NCBI RefSeq assembly: GCF_937952055.1
Contig: NZ_CALFYO010000010.1
Coordinates: 146,370-210,369 of the forward strand
Source of the DNA: an uncultured Piscinibacter sp.
GTDB lineage: Bacteria > Pseudomonadota > Gammaproteobacteria > Burkholderiales > Burkholderiaceae_C
Direction of reading: 5' to 3'
DNA: 64,000 nucleotides
Below the pieces are notes generated by a model. The model worked only from the letters and a program-made list of their open reading frames with translations, was not told the DNA's origin and did no database searches. The position numbers and the translations under genes are program-made. Of the stretch, positions 7,356 to 16,000 are shown one piece after another (the stretch's first letter is position 1; every line of letters begins with the position of its first letter).

Positions 7356-7928
7356 ATGATGCAACGCTCCCTCCGCGCCCTTCCCGTCGCCCTCGCGGCG
7401 GCGCTCTTCTCCGTGGCCGTGCCGGCCGAAACCATCGTCCACTACCGCGAAGGCCAGCGTGTCGAGGCGCAGGACGTGGTTCGCCTGCTCGGCGCGCGCA
7501 CGCGCTCGATCCGCCTGCTCGACGAGGCACCTGCCGCCGGTGCCGTTGCGCCGTCGCCGGTGGTGAACGTGGCCGCGCCGGCCTCGGACGAGGCCGCTGG
7601 CCTGTCGCTGCCGGTGCGCTTCGCTTTCGGATCGGCCGAGATCCTGCCGGCCGCGCGCTCGCAGCTCGACGCACTGGCCGCCGGCATCAAGATGCTGCCG
7701 GCCGCGGCCGTGGTCACCATCGAGGGCCACACGGACGCGGCCGGCAGCGAGGCCTACAACCTCGAGCTGTCGCGCGAGCGGGCGCGCTCGGTGCGCGACT
7801 ACCTGGTGCACCGGCACGGCATCGACAGCGGCACGCTGAGGACGGCCGGCTACGGCGAGGGCCGTCCGATCGATGGCATCGACCCGTACGCCGGGGCGAA
7901 CCGACGCGTCGAGTTCCGCGGTTCCTGA
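7356..7928 (+). CDS. OmpA-family peptidoglycan-associated protein
   Basis: A 190-residue protein with a signal peptide (about 1-25, ending VPAE) and a C-terminal OmpA/Pal-like domain (about 85-190): VRFAFGSAEILPAA, EGHTDAAGSEAYNLELSRERA and ANRRVEFRG are the standard peptidoglycan-binding motifs. The domain grips the cell wall in the periplasm. No beta-barrel or lipobox is visible, so it is probably soluble periplasmic. ATGs at 7326 and 7347 are in frame, but 7326 touches the promoter and GGAGA at 7349-7353 sits before 7356/7359. Confidence 0.85.
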   Translation: MMQRSLRALPVALAAALFSVAVPAETIVHYREGQRVEAQDVVRLLGARTRSIRLLDEAPAAGAVAPSPVVNVAAPASDEAAGLSLPVRFAFGSAEILPAARSQLDALAAGIKMLPAAAVVTIEGHTDAAGSEAYNLELSRERARSVRDYLVHRHGIDSGTLRTAGYGEGRPIDGIDPYAGANRRVEFRGS

Positions 7929-7965
7929 GTCGCCCCGACCGGCGCGACCGGACCCCGACGATCGA

Positions 7966-7994
7966 TTGAACCGACCGCGCAGACCGTGCAACTC
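7966..7994 (+). promoter_or_regulatory. ECF sigma promoter site 4 (TTGAACC-N16-CAACTC)
   Basis: TTGAACC at 7966-7972 and CAACTC at 7989-7994 with a 16-base spacer. It lies in the intergenic gap between the OmpA gene and the small gene at 8031. Confidence 0.75.
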
Positions 7995-8030
7995 AGGTTC
8001 ATGTCGATACCTACCTCACAGGAGATGACC

Positions 8031-8252
8031 ATGAACCCGATGCACACCCAGACGCACGATGAAGCCGGCTTCGAACTGCGCTTCCAGTCGCTCTTCAACG
8101 AGGGCCGCGGCCTCGCCTTTCCCTGCGACGCCAGGGGGCACGTCGACATCGACCGCCTCAGCGGGACGCTGCGGCTGAACTACCTGTACGCCCGCACGCT
8201 GATCGGCCGCGAGTTCTCGATGCCCGCACTGCTGCCGCGGTCGCTGCATTGA
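8031..8252 (+). CDS. Small conserved cytoplasmic protein, unknown
   Basis: A 73-residue protein containing FELRFQSLFNEGRGLAFPCD, then GHVDIDRLS, NYLYARTLIGREFSMP. I recall this pattern as a small uncharacterised protein common in Burkholderiales, but no function is known. No signal peptide is present. ACAGGAG at 8018-8024 fits ATG 8031; an ATG at 8025 is too close. Its dedicated ECF promoter makes it part of the sigma regulon, perhaps as a regulator or stress marker. Confidence 0.75.
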   Translation: MNPMHTQTHDEAGFELRFQSLFNEGRGLAFPCDARGHVDIDRLSGTLRLNYLYARTLIGREFSMPALLPRSLH

Positions 8253-8282
8253 CGACTGCCTGGCAGGCGCCGGCGAAAAACC

Positions 8283-8311
8283 TTGAACCGTCGGCGCCTG
8301 CGCGGCAACTC
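8283..8311 (+). promoter_or_regulatory. ECF sigma promoter site 5 (autoregulatory)
   Basis: TTGAACC at 8283-8289 and CAACTC at 8306-8311, spacer 16. It lies 129 bases upstream of the ECF sigma start codon (8441), so the sigma factor probably activates its own operon. A weak sigma-70-like TATATT at 8407-8412 might supply basal expression. Confidence 0.75.
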
Positions 8312-8440
8312 AAGGATGCGTGGCGCCTCGATCTGCCCCGGCACGCCGGGGCGCCACGGGTCTCGGCCTCCTCGTGTCATGGGGTGGAGCGGCGAAAGCT
8401 CTGGGCTATATTCGTCCGACGCCACTGCCACCTCCGCGCC

Positions 8441-9028
8441 ATGGACAACGACCGGCTGAGGGAACTGCTTGATCGGATCGGCCGGCGAGAAGAGTCTGCC
8501 TTCCGCGAGCTCTACAAGGCGTTCAGCCGTCGCGTTTATACCTACGCGCTGAACATGGTCAAGGATCACGGCCGCGCCGAGGAGATTCTGGTGGACACGA
8601 TGCATGAAGTCTGGCGCGCACCGTCGCGCTTCCGCGGCGACTCGCAGTTCGGCACCTGGCTGATCGGCATCGCGCGCAACAAGGCGCTGATGGTCTACCG
8701 AGGCCGCCGTCCCGACGAGGTGCACGACGACCTCGACGACATCGCCGAAACCACCGCGGCCGACACGCCCGACGGCTTCGCGCAGCTGGCCGAGAAGCAG
8801 CGCAGCGAGGGCGTGCAGCACTGCATGGGCCGCCTGTCGGACGAGCACCGCGAGTGCATGCACCTCGTGTTCTTCGAGGGGATGTCCTTGGCCGAGGTTG
8901 CCGAGGTGCAGGGCTGTCCCGAGAACACCGTCAAGACCCGGCTGTTCCACGCGCGCCAGAAGATCAAGAAGTGCCTCAGCACGATGCTGCAGCGCGAAGG
9001 CGCATCGCCGATCGGAGTGCAATCATGA
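8441..9028 (+). CDS. ECF RNA polymerase sigma factor
   Basis: A 195-residue sigma-70 family protein with only regions 2 and 4. Region 2 covers about residues 20-85 (FRELYKAFSRRVYTYA, DTMHEVWRAPSRF, WLIGIARNKAL). Region 4 covers about 130-185 (HRECMHLVFFEGMSLAEVAE, then PENTVKTRLFHARQKIKKCL). It directs RNA polymerase to promoters such as TTGAACC-N16-CAACTC, found five times nearby. The ATG at 8441 is chosen because upstream in-frame codons run through the promoter. The gene overlaps its anti-sigma by ATGA, so the two are co-translated. The ECF subgroup was not identified. Confidence 0.92.
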   Translation: MDNDRLRELLDRIGRREESAFRELYKAFSRRVYTYALNMVKDHGRAEEILVDTMHEVWRAPSRFRGDSQFGTWLIGIARNKALMVYRGRRPDEVHDDLDDIAETTAADTPDGFAQLAEKQRSEGVQHCMGRLSDEHRECMHLVFFEGMSLAEVAEVQGCPENTVKTRLFHARQKIKKCLSTMLQREGASPIGVQS

Positions 9029-9642
9029 AGCAGCGATTCGACGAACTGCTGCCCTGGTACGCGAACGGGACGCTGGGCGACGAGGACCGCGCCTGGGTCG
9101 AGAAGTACCTCGAGGAACACCCGCAGGCGCGCGCCGAGCTCGACTGGTACCGCTCGCTCGGCCAGAAGCTGCGCGACAGCGCGCCCGCGGTGCCCGAGAC
9201 GATCGGCTTGGCCAAGGCGATGACGCTGATTCGAGGCGATCGGCCGACCTTCTCGGAGCGCGTGTCGGCGTTCTTCGCCGGACTCGGCATGCGCCCGGCG
9301 ACGGCGTTCGCCGGGCTGGCGATCTTCGCGGTGCAAGGCGGGGTGATCCTGAACATGATGGACGCAGCCCGCGAGGACGCCTCCGAGATCCGCGCGCTGC
9401 GCGCCTCGGTCGTCGAAGAAGGGCCGATGCTGAAACTGAACTTCGCGCCGGACGCGAAGGAGGCGGAGATCCGCCATCTGCTGATGTCCGTGCAGGGGCG
9501 CCTGGCCGGCGGGCCCGGCCAGCTCGGCGACTACTTCGTCATCGTGCCGCGCGGCAAGGAGGCGGTGATCGCCGAGCAGCTCAAGTCCAACCCGATCGTG
9601 GCGGCCGTCTCGCTCGCGCCGGGCCTGCCGCCGCGGGAGTGA
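9025..9642 (+). CDS. Membrane-bound anti-sigma factor (no zinc motif)
   Basis: A 205-residue protein starting inside the sigma gene's stop (ATGA). The N-terminus FDELLPWYANGTLGDEDRA resembles anti-sigma domains, but where zinc-type members have HxxxCxxC this one reads HPQARAEL with no cysteine. One membrane helix lies at about 98-115 (ATAFAGLAIFAVQGGVI), followed by a periplasmic C-terminal domain (~135-205) with DYFVIVPRGKEA. It probably holds the sigma factor at the membrane until an envelope signal releases it. The assignment rests on position and topology. Confidence 0.8.
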   Translation: MKQRFDELLPWYANGTLGDEDRAWVEKYLEEHPQARAELDWYRSLGQKLRDSAPAVPETIGLAKAMTLIRGDRPTFSERVSAFFAGLGMRPATAFAGLAIFAVQGGVILNMMDAAREDASEIRALRASVVEEGPMLKLNFAPDAKEAEIRHLLMSVQGRLAGGPGQLGDYFVIVPRGKEAVIAEQLKSNPIVAAVSLAPGLPPRE

Positions 9643-9647
9643 GCATC

Positions 9648-10487
9648 ATGGCCGGGCTGCAACACACGAGCATCGAGCGGCGCAACCTGCTGCGCCTGGC
9701 CGCGGCGACGCTGCTTCCGCTTGGTGTGCCTGCGCTGGCGGCGACGGCACGGACGCAACGGCGCAGCGCGCTGGTCATCGGCAACGGCGCGTACAAGTCG
9801 GCGCCGCTGAAGAACCCAGTGGGTGACGCGCAGGCCGTTGCGGCAAGCCTGAAGGACCTCGGCTACGAGGTCACGCTGCGGCAGAACACCACGTTGTTCG
9901 AGCTGATCGAGGCGCTGCGCGACTTCTCGCTGCGCTCGGTGAAGAGCGACGTGCGCCTGCTCTTCTACGCCGGCCATGGCATCCAGGCCAGGGGCCGCAA
10001 CTATCTGCTGCCGGTCGACGTCGAGCCGCAGGACGAGGACGAGATCGCCGCCAAGGCTGCCGACGTCGGCGAGTTCATCGACCGGCTCGGGGCGAACAAG
10101 CAGGGGCTGAATATCGTGGTGCTCGATGCCTGCCGCGTGAACCCGTTCGCCGGTGGGGTGATCGTCGGTCCGGACGGCCGCAGGCTGAAGTTCCGCGGCC
10201 TGACGCCCACCGGACTGGCCCGCGTCGACGCGCCGGTCGGCACCCTGGTCGCGTTCTCGACCGCGCCGAACGGGGTGGCGCTCGACGGCCCGGTGGGGGC
10301 GCACAGCATCTATGCGAAGCACCTGTTGCAGCACATCCAGACACCGGGCTTGCCGATCGAACAGCTGTTCAAGCGCGTGCGCATCGGCGTGGCGGAGGAG
10401 ACGCAGCGCGTGCAGGTGCCATGGGAGTCGTCGAGCCTGACCTCCGACTTCTGCTTCAAGACCGGCGCGCAGGGGCAGTGCGGCTGA
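9648..10487 (+). CDS. Exported caspase-like (C14) peptidase
   Basis: A 279-residue caspase-fold protein: ALVIGNGAYK (41-50), the catalytic histidine in LLFYAGHG (H110) and the catalytic cysteine in VVLDACR (C162), so the His/Cys dyad is intact. The N-terminus IERRNLLRLAAATLLPLG carries a twin-arginine-like motif before a hydrophobic stretch ending ALAA, suggesting Tat export to the periplasm. Members usually cleave after basic or acidic residues; the target is unknown. It begins 5 bases after the anti-sigma gene, so it belongs to the sigma operon. There is no other domain, unlike its neighbour at 10619. Confidence 0.88.
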   Translation: MAGLQHTSIERRNLLRLAAATLLPLGVPALAATARTQRRSALVIGNGAYKSAPLKNPVGDAQAVAASLKDLGYEVTLRQNTTLFELIEALRDFSLRSVKSDVRLLFYAGHGIQARGRNYLLPVDVEPQDEDEIAAKAADVGEFIDRLGANKQGLNIVVLDACRVNPFAGGVIVGPDGRRLKFRGLTPTGLARVDAPVGTLVAFSTAPNGVALDGPVGAHSIYAKHLLQHIQTPGLPIEQLFKRVRIGVAEETQRVQVPWESSSLTSDFCFKTGAQGQCG

Positions 10488-10618
10488 ACACCTTGGCGGG
10501 GTTCTAGGGGTACCGGCGCCACCGGGGAGGGGATGACCGCGCATTGCGCGCGGCGCCTGCTTCGCCGCAGAATCGACCGTCGCCGGATGACCTCGTGCCG
10601 CTCGGCCGGAGTTCGCGC

Positions 10619-11860
10619 ATGTACCGCCGTTGCATCCTCGCCTGGCTCGGCCTGGCACCCGCCTCGTGGCTGGGGGCGCTGCCGCTGCGTGCGGCACCGG
10701 TGGCCGGTGCATCGCGCCGGGTTGCGCTGGTCATCGGCAACGCCGAGTACGCGCAGGCGCCGCTGGCGAATCCGGTGAACGACGCGCGACTCGTCGGAGC
10801 GACGCTGAAGGCGCTCGGTTTCGAGGTCACCATGCACTTCGACCTCAAGGTGCGCGAGTTCCGTCGCGTGCTGCGCGAGTTCGGTCGTCGCATGGACGAC
10901 GACAACAGTGCGTCGGTCTTCTACTACGCGGGTCATGGCATGCAGATCGACCGGCGCAACTACCTGCTGCCCGTCGACCTGAACCTGCGCGATGAAAGCG
11001 AGGTGAAGGACGAGGCGATCGACCTCGAGGAGGCGCTGCTCAGTCACATCGACCGTGTGCGCGCGCGCGCGCGCATCTTCATCATCGATGCCTGCCGTGA
11101 CAACCCTTTCAGTGACCGGCAGCGCGTCTCGCGCTCGCCCGCCGGGCTGGCCGAGATGGCCGCGCCCGGTGCGCTGATCGCATTCTCCGCCGCGCCCGGC
11201 CGCACCGCGGAGGACGGCCCGCCGGGCACGAACAGCATCTACAGCCGGCTGCTCGCGCAGGAGATGCGTGTCGAAGGCATCGAGGTCGAGGAGATGCTGA
11301 AGAACGTGCGCATCAAGGTGCTGCGCGAGACCCAGGAACGGCAGATCCCGTGGGTCAACACGTCGATGGTGGTCAACTTCACCTTCAACCCGGGCGGCGC
11401 GGCCACGGCGGTGGCGGCCGCGCCGGCCGCCGCGCCGGCGAAGGCGCCACCGCGCGCCGAGGCGGCCGGCCAGCGCAGCCTGCACTTGAGCATCCAGGCC
11501 GAGCGCAGCCTCAACACCGACCGCCAGCAGGGCTCCGCGTCGCTGGCGCTGCGCGTCTACGTGCTGCGCGACGGCCAGGCGATCCAGCTGGCCAGCTTCG
11601 ACAGCCTGTACGACAACGACGAAGCGGCACTCGGCAGTGCGCTGTTGCGTCGGGAGGTCCTGCACCTGCGTCCCGGCGAGTCGCGTGAGATGGTGCTCAC
11701 CCTGGGCGGCGAGGCCCGCTTCGTCGCGGTCGTGGCGGCCTATCGCGAACTGGAGCGGTCGCAGTGGCGCAGCGTGCTCGCCCTGCCGGCGGCGCAGCCC
11801 GTGCCGCCGGCTCACTTGAGCGCGCGCGCCCGCCAAGTGATGCTGACGTGGGCACCGTGA
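10619..11860 (+). CDS. Caspase-like peptidase fused to a TssJ-type domain
   Basis: A 413-residue two-domain protein. Residues 1-28 form a Sec-type signal peptide without a lipobox cysteine. Residues ~33-258 are a caspase domain (VALVIGNAEY, catalytic H106 in YYAGHG, C159 in IIDACR). An alanine/proline linker (261-283) leads to ~286-413, which matches TssJ, the type VI secretion outer-membrane lipoprotein that docks on TssM: LRVYVLRD, FDSLYDNDEAALGSALL, HLRPGES and FVAVVAAYRELERSQWR are its hallmarks. CGGAG at 10607-10611 supports ATG 10619. The end overlaps tssL (GTGA). Normal TssJ is a ~170-residue lipoprotein, so this fusion, without a lipid anchor, is unusual. I infer that it places a peptidase on the periplasmic part of TssM. 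Confidence 0.85.
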   Translation: MYRRCILAWLGLAPASWLGALPLRAAPVAGASRRVALVIGNAEYAQAPLANPVNDARLVGATLKALGFEVTMHFDLKVREFRRVLREFGRRMDDDNSASVFYYAGHGMQIDRRNYLLPVDLNLRDESEVKDEAIDLEEALLSHIDRVRARARIFIIDACRDNPFSDRQRVSRSPAGLAEMAAPGALIAFSAAPGRTAEDGPPGTNSIYSRLLAQEMRVEGIEVEEMLKNVRIKVLRETQERQIPWVNTSMVVNFTFNPGGAATAVAAAPAAAPAKAPPRAEAAGQRSLHLSIQAERSLNTDRQQGSASLALRVYVLRDGQAIQLASFDSLYDNDEAALGSALLRREVLHLRPGESREMVLTLGGEARFVAVVAAYRELERSQWRSVLALPAAQPVPPAHLSARARQVMLTWAP

Positions 11861-13011
11861 GCGACAGGGCGGATGCCGTGCCGGCTGCTGCCGAGCTGCG
11901 GCGACAGGCGCGCGTCCTGCAGGCGAGTTCGCGGCCACTGGTCGCGCTGGCCACGCAGCTGCGCCGTGCGGTGCTCGAGTCGCCGGAGGGCATGAAGCGC
12001 GCGCTGGCAGCTGCCGTCGAGCGCCTCGAGCGCGAGCTGGCCGTGGCGGGCTGGGACGAGCGCAGCATCGTCGCAGCGAGCTACGTGCTGTGCGTGTGGG
12101 TCGACGAGGTCGTCGCCGACACGCCGTGGGGCGCGGGCGGCACGACACTGCTCGAACGTTTCCATGGCGAGCCCGGCGGGGGGGCCCGCGTGATGCGGCT
12201 GCTGTCGCGACTGGCCGAGCAGCCGGAGAGGAACCAGGCGCTGCTCGAGCTGTTCCACGCCTGTCTCAGCCTGGGGATGACCGGCGACCTGCGCGGCGCG
12301 CCCGATGCTGCGCAGCAGCTCGACAGGCTGCGCACGCGCCTGTTCCTGACGCTGCCGTCCGGTGCCGAGTCGGAACTCTCGCCACCGTGGCGCACGGCAG
12401 TCAGTCCGCCGCGGCCGGTGTGGCAGCGCCATGCCTGGCTGGCCGCCGTGCTGCTGCTCGGTCTGGGCACGCTGGGCGTTTACACCACGGCGCATGTCCG
12501 GCTCGCCGCTCGTGTCGACGAGGTGTTCGCCTCCATGCAGCAGATCGCGCCGCGCGGCGCCGAGAGCCCGCCGGCGACGCCGGCCGCCTCGGCCCCGGCC
12601 GCCGCGCCGCGGCTGGTGCCGTTGCTGGCCGAGGATCTCGGAGCTCGGCGCATCGGCGTGCGGGACGAAGAGCACCGCAGCGTCGTGTCCGTGCCGACCG
12701 AGCAGTTGTTCGAGGCGGATTCCACGCGGCTGACCGGCGAGGGCGCGGCACTGCTGTCGCGCATCGCTGCGGCGCTGGCCGACCGGCCGGGCAAGATCGT
12801 CGTGGTCGGCCACACCGACGGCCAGGACGCACGCAGCGCGCGGCTGCCGTCGCCTTGGCACCAGTCGTTCGAATGGGCGCGCGAAGCGGCGGGTGCGCTG
12901 GGCCGCGCGCTGCCGGCGCAGCGGCTGGCCGTGGAGGGTGCGGCGGACTTCGACGACGCGGGGGCGGCGACGCAGCCGCGCCGCCGCGTCGACATCGTGC
13001 TTTATCCCTGA
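11857..13011 (+). CDS. tssL: TssL (DotU/ImpK) with C-terminal OmpA domain
   Basis: A 384-residue protein starting at GTG inside the stop of the previous gene. Residues ~15-175 are the cytoplasmic DotU domain (ASYVLCVWVDEVVADTPWG, ERFHGEP, LFHACLSLGMTGDLRG). A single membrane helix at about 193-212 (WLAAVLLLGLGTLGVYTTAH) follows, then a periplasmic OmpA-like domain (~275-384; VVVGHTDGQDARSARL, RRRVDIVLYP) that binds peptidoglycan. In type VI systems TssL partners TssM in the inner membrane. The OmpA fusion is a known TssL variant that anchors the complex to the cell wall. Confidence 0.92.
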   Translation: MSDRADAVPAAAELRRQARVLQASSRPLVALATQLRRAVLESPEGMKRALAAAVERLERELAVAGWDERSIVAASYVLCVWVDEVVADTPWGAGGTTLLERFHGEPGGGARVMRLLSRLAEQPERNQALLELFHACLSLGMTGDLRGAPDAAQQLDRLRTRLFLTLPSGAESELSPPWRTAVSPPRPVWQRHAWLAAVLLLGLGTLGVYTTAHVRLAARVDEVFASMQQIAPRGAESPPATPAASAPAAAPRLVPLLAEDLGARRIGVRDEEHRSVVSVPTEQLFEADSTRLTGEGAALLSRIAAALADRPGKIVVVGHTDGQDARSARLPSPWHQSFEWAREAAGALGRALPAQRLAVEGAADFDDAGAATQPRRRVDIVLYP

Positions 13012-13031
13012 GGCGCTGGCGCGGTCGGTCG

Positions 13032-16000
13032 ATGAGCACGAACCTGCCGCGCCTGCAGACCGTCGCGAACCTCGCCGGCGCGGCGGCGCTGCTGTGGCTC
13101 GCCGCACCGCTGATCGCGTGGGACGGCTGGCGGCCTTTCGACAGCCGCACCGCCCGGCTCGGCCTGCTGGCCGCGAGCGCGCTTCTGCTGATCGGCCTCT
13201 GGGCCGCCAAGCGGCTGCTGCGCCAGAGGCGCAACGCGCGCCTGCTCGGACAGCTCGGCGGCAACCATCCGGCCTCCGACATGCTCGCGCAGCGCTTCGC
13301 CCACGCGATGCAGCTGCTGCGCTCCGGCGTCGCCGCATCGGGCGCGCAGCAGGCGCGCTGGTGGCAGCCGCGGCGGCATCTCTACCAATTGCCCTGGTAC
13401 ATGTTCATCGGCGCGCCCGGCGCCGGCAAGACCACGGCACTGCTGCACGCCGGTCTGCGCTTCCCGCTGGCCGAGCGACTGGGCAGCGTTCCCGTGGCGG
13501 GAGTCGGCGGCACGCGGCAATGCGACTGGTGGTTCACGGAGCAGGCGGTCTTCATCGACACGGCAGGCCGCTACACGACGCAGGACAGCAACGTCTCGGT
13601 CGATGCCCAGGAGTGGCAGACCTTCCTGCAGCTGCTGCGTCGCTACCGGCCGGTGCAGCCGATCAACGGCGTGATCGTCACGGTCAGCGTGCCCGACCTG
13701 CTGCAAGGCGGCGCCGACCTGGAACTGCAGGCCGCGGCCGTCGATCGCCGGCTGCAGGAGCTGCGCGCGCAGCTCGGCCAGCGCTTTCCGGTCTACCTGC
13801 TCGTCACCAAGGCGGACCTGCTCGCCGGCTTCGTCGAGTTCTTCGGCGACTTCGACGCCGCACAACGCGAGCAGGTGTGGGGGGTCACTTTCGACGCCGA
13901 GGCCCGGAGTGCCACGGCGCCCTTGCCCGACGATCTGCGCGCGCAGCTTGCGGCGCTCACGTCGCGCATTGCCGCCATGACGCCGCGCCGCCTGCAGGCC
14001 GAGCCCCTGGTGCAGCGCCGCGCCGCGATCTACCACTTCGCGGCGCAGCTGGATGCGCTGCTGCCCGCCCTCGAGGGCTTCGCGCGGCAGGCGCTGCGCC
14101 ACGCGGCCGAGCCACCCAGGCAATGGGTGCGCGGCGTCTACCTGTCCAGCGGCACGCAGGAAGGCAATCCGATCGACCGCGTGCTCGGCGAGCTCAGCCG
14201 CAGCTTCGGCATGGCGCTGCGTGCGCCGGCGCGCCCGGCCGGCAGCGGCAAGGCGTACTTCCTGGCCCGGCTGCTGCAGCAGCTGATCATCCCGGAGGCG
14301 GCGCTGGCCGGCAGGAACTTGCAGCGCCGACAGCGTCGCCGCTGGCTGTCCGCCGGGCTCGGCGGCACCGTCGCGGCGCTGCTGCTGGCGGCGTGCGCGG
14401 GATGGATCGTCAGCTATCGCAGCAATCTGCAATACGTCGAGGCGGTGCGCGAGCGCGTGAAGAAGGTGGCGCAGGAGATCGACCTGGCGCGTGCCGCCGA
14501 CATCGACCAGCTGCTGCCGCTCTACGCCCTGCTCGGCCAGCTGGCACACAGCGGCGCGGTCGACCCCGGGCAGGCGTCGTGGCGACTCGACCTGGGTCTG
14601 TTCCAGGGGCCCAGGATGGCCCAGTCGGCCCGGCAGACCTACCAGCGCGTCCTCGACCGCACGCTCGCGCCGCTGCTGGCCGAGCGGCTGACCGAGGCGA
14701 TCCGGCAGGAAGGCAACCCGGCAGCGCGCTACGAGGCGCTGCGTGTCGGCCTGATGCTGGCGACGCCGAACCGTCTGCAGCGCGGCGAGGTGCGGCGCTG
14801 GGCGGCGCAGGCCTTTGCCGGGACGTCAGCCACCGGCGGCCAGGGCCCCGGCGCCGGCGAGCAGCAGGAGTGGCTTCGCCATCTCGACGCGCTGCTCGAG
14901 CGCAACGCGGTGCTCGGCCTGATCCGCCTCGACGAAGCGAGCGTACGCGCGGCGCGTGCTTCGCTGGCGGGCATGTCGATGGAGCAGCGCGTGCACGACC
15001 GTCTGATGCACCGTGCCCGCGAGCGGCTCGCCGGCGACCAGACGCTTGCCGATCTTGCCAGCCCTGCGGCGGTGATCGCCTTCGCGCCCCAGGACGCGGC
15101 GGACTCGGCAGTCCTGCCGGCGGCCTATACGCGGCAGGCCTGGCGCGAGGTCATCGAACCGGCGATCGAGCCGACGATCGCCGAGCTCGCCGAGGAAGCC
15201 GGCTGGGTGCTCGGCGAGCGCTCGAGTGCGAACGAGCGGCTGACGCGCGAGCGCAGCGCCCGCGAGCCGCTCGCGCGTCAGGTCGCACGGCGCCATGCGC
15301 AGGCGACCGCCGAGCAGTGGGACCGGCTGCTCGCGACACTGGTGTTGCAGCCGCCCACGGACCGCGACGGCCTCGTCCGGCTGGGCATGCGGCTCGCCGC
15401 AGCGGATTCCCCGTTGCGCCAGCTGTTGCGCCGCATCGCCACGGAGTTTCCTGCTGCCCCGCCGGGGGGCGCCGCGTCGGTGGCGACGCAGGCCTACGAC
15501 GAGGCGCTCGGCGCGCATTTCGGCGGCCTGCGCGACTACGTGCAGACGTCGGGCGGGGCCGCCGTGGACCGCCTCGTCGAGCCGCTCGCTGGCGTGCTGG
15601 GCGAACCCACCGGGGCCCGCGGTGCCGAACTCGCGCGCGAGCTGCGCGCCGAGGCCGGCCGCGCGCCGCTGCCGTTGCGCGCAGTGTGGACCGGTCTGGC
15701 CGACGCGCTCGCCGCGCAGCAGCGGCGCGCCTTCGAGCAGCAGATCGGCGCCAGCCTGGCCGAGCTCGGACAGGCCTGCCGACGCTTGACCGCCGACCGA
15801 TTCCCGTTCGCGACCGACGCCCGGCGCGACATGCCGTTCGCCGACTTCGCACGCCTGTTCGGGCCATCGGGCCTGCTCGACGGCTTCTTCCGCACCCGTC
15901 TCGCCGGCCAGGTGGACACGCGTGTGCGGCCCTGGCGGCCGCACGGCGAAGTCGCGACGTCGGAGAAGGCGCAGGCGACGGTGCGCTCGTTCGAGATGGC

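Noticed and set aside
7326..7928. OmpA gene starting at ATG 7326
   Set aside because: That ATG directly follows the CAACCC promoter element, so it would lie upstream of the expected transcript start; 7356 has a ribosome site.
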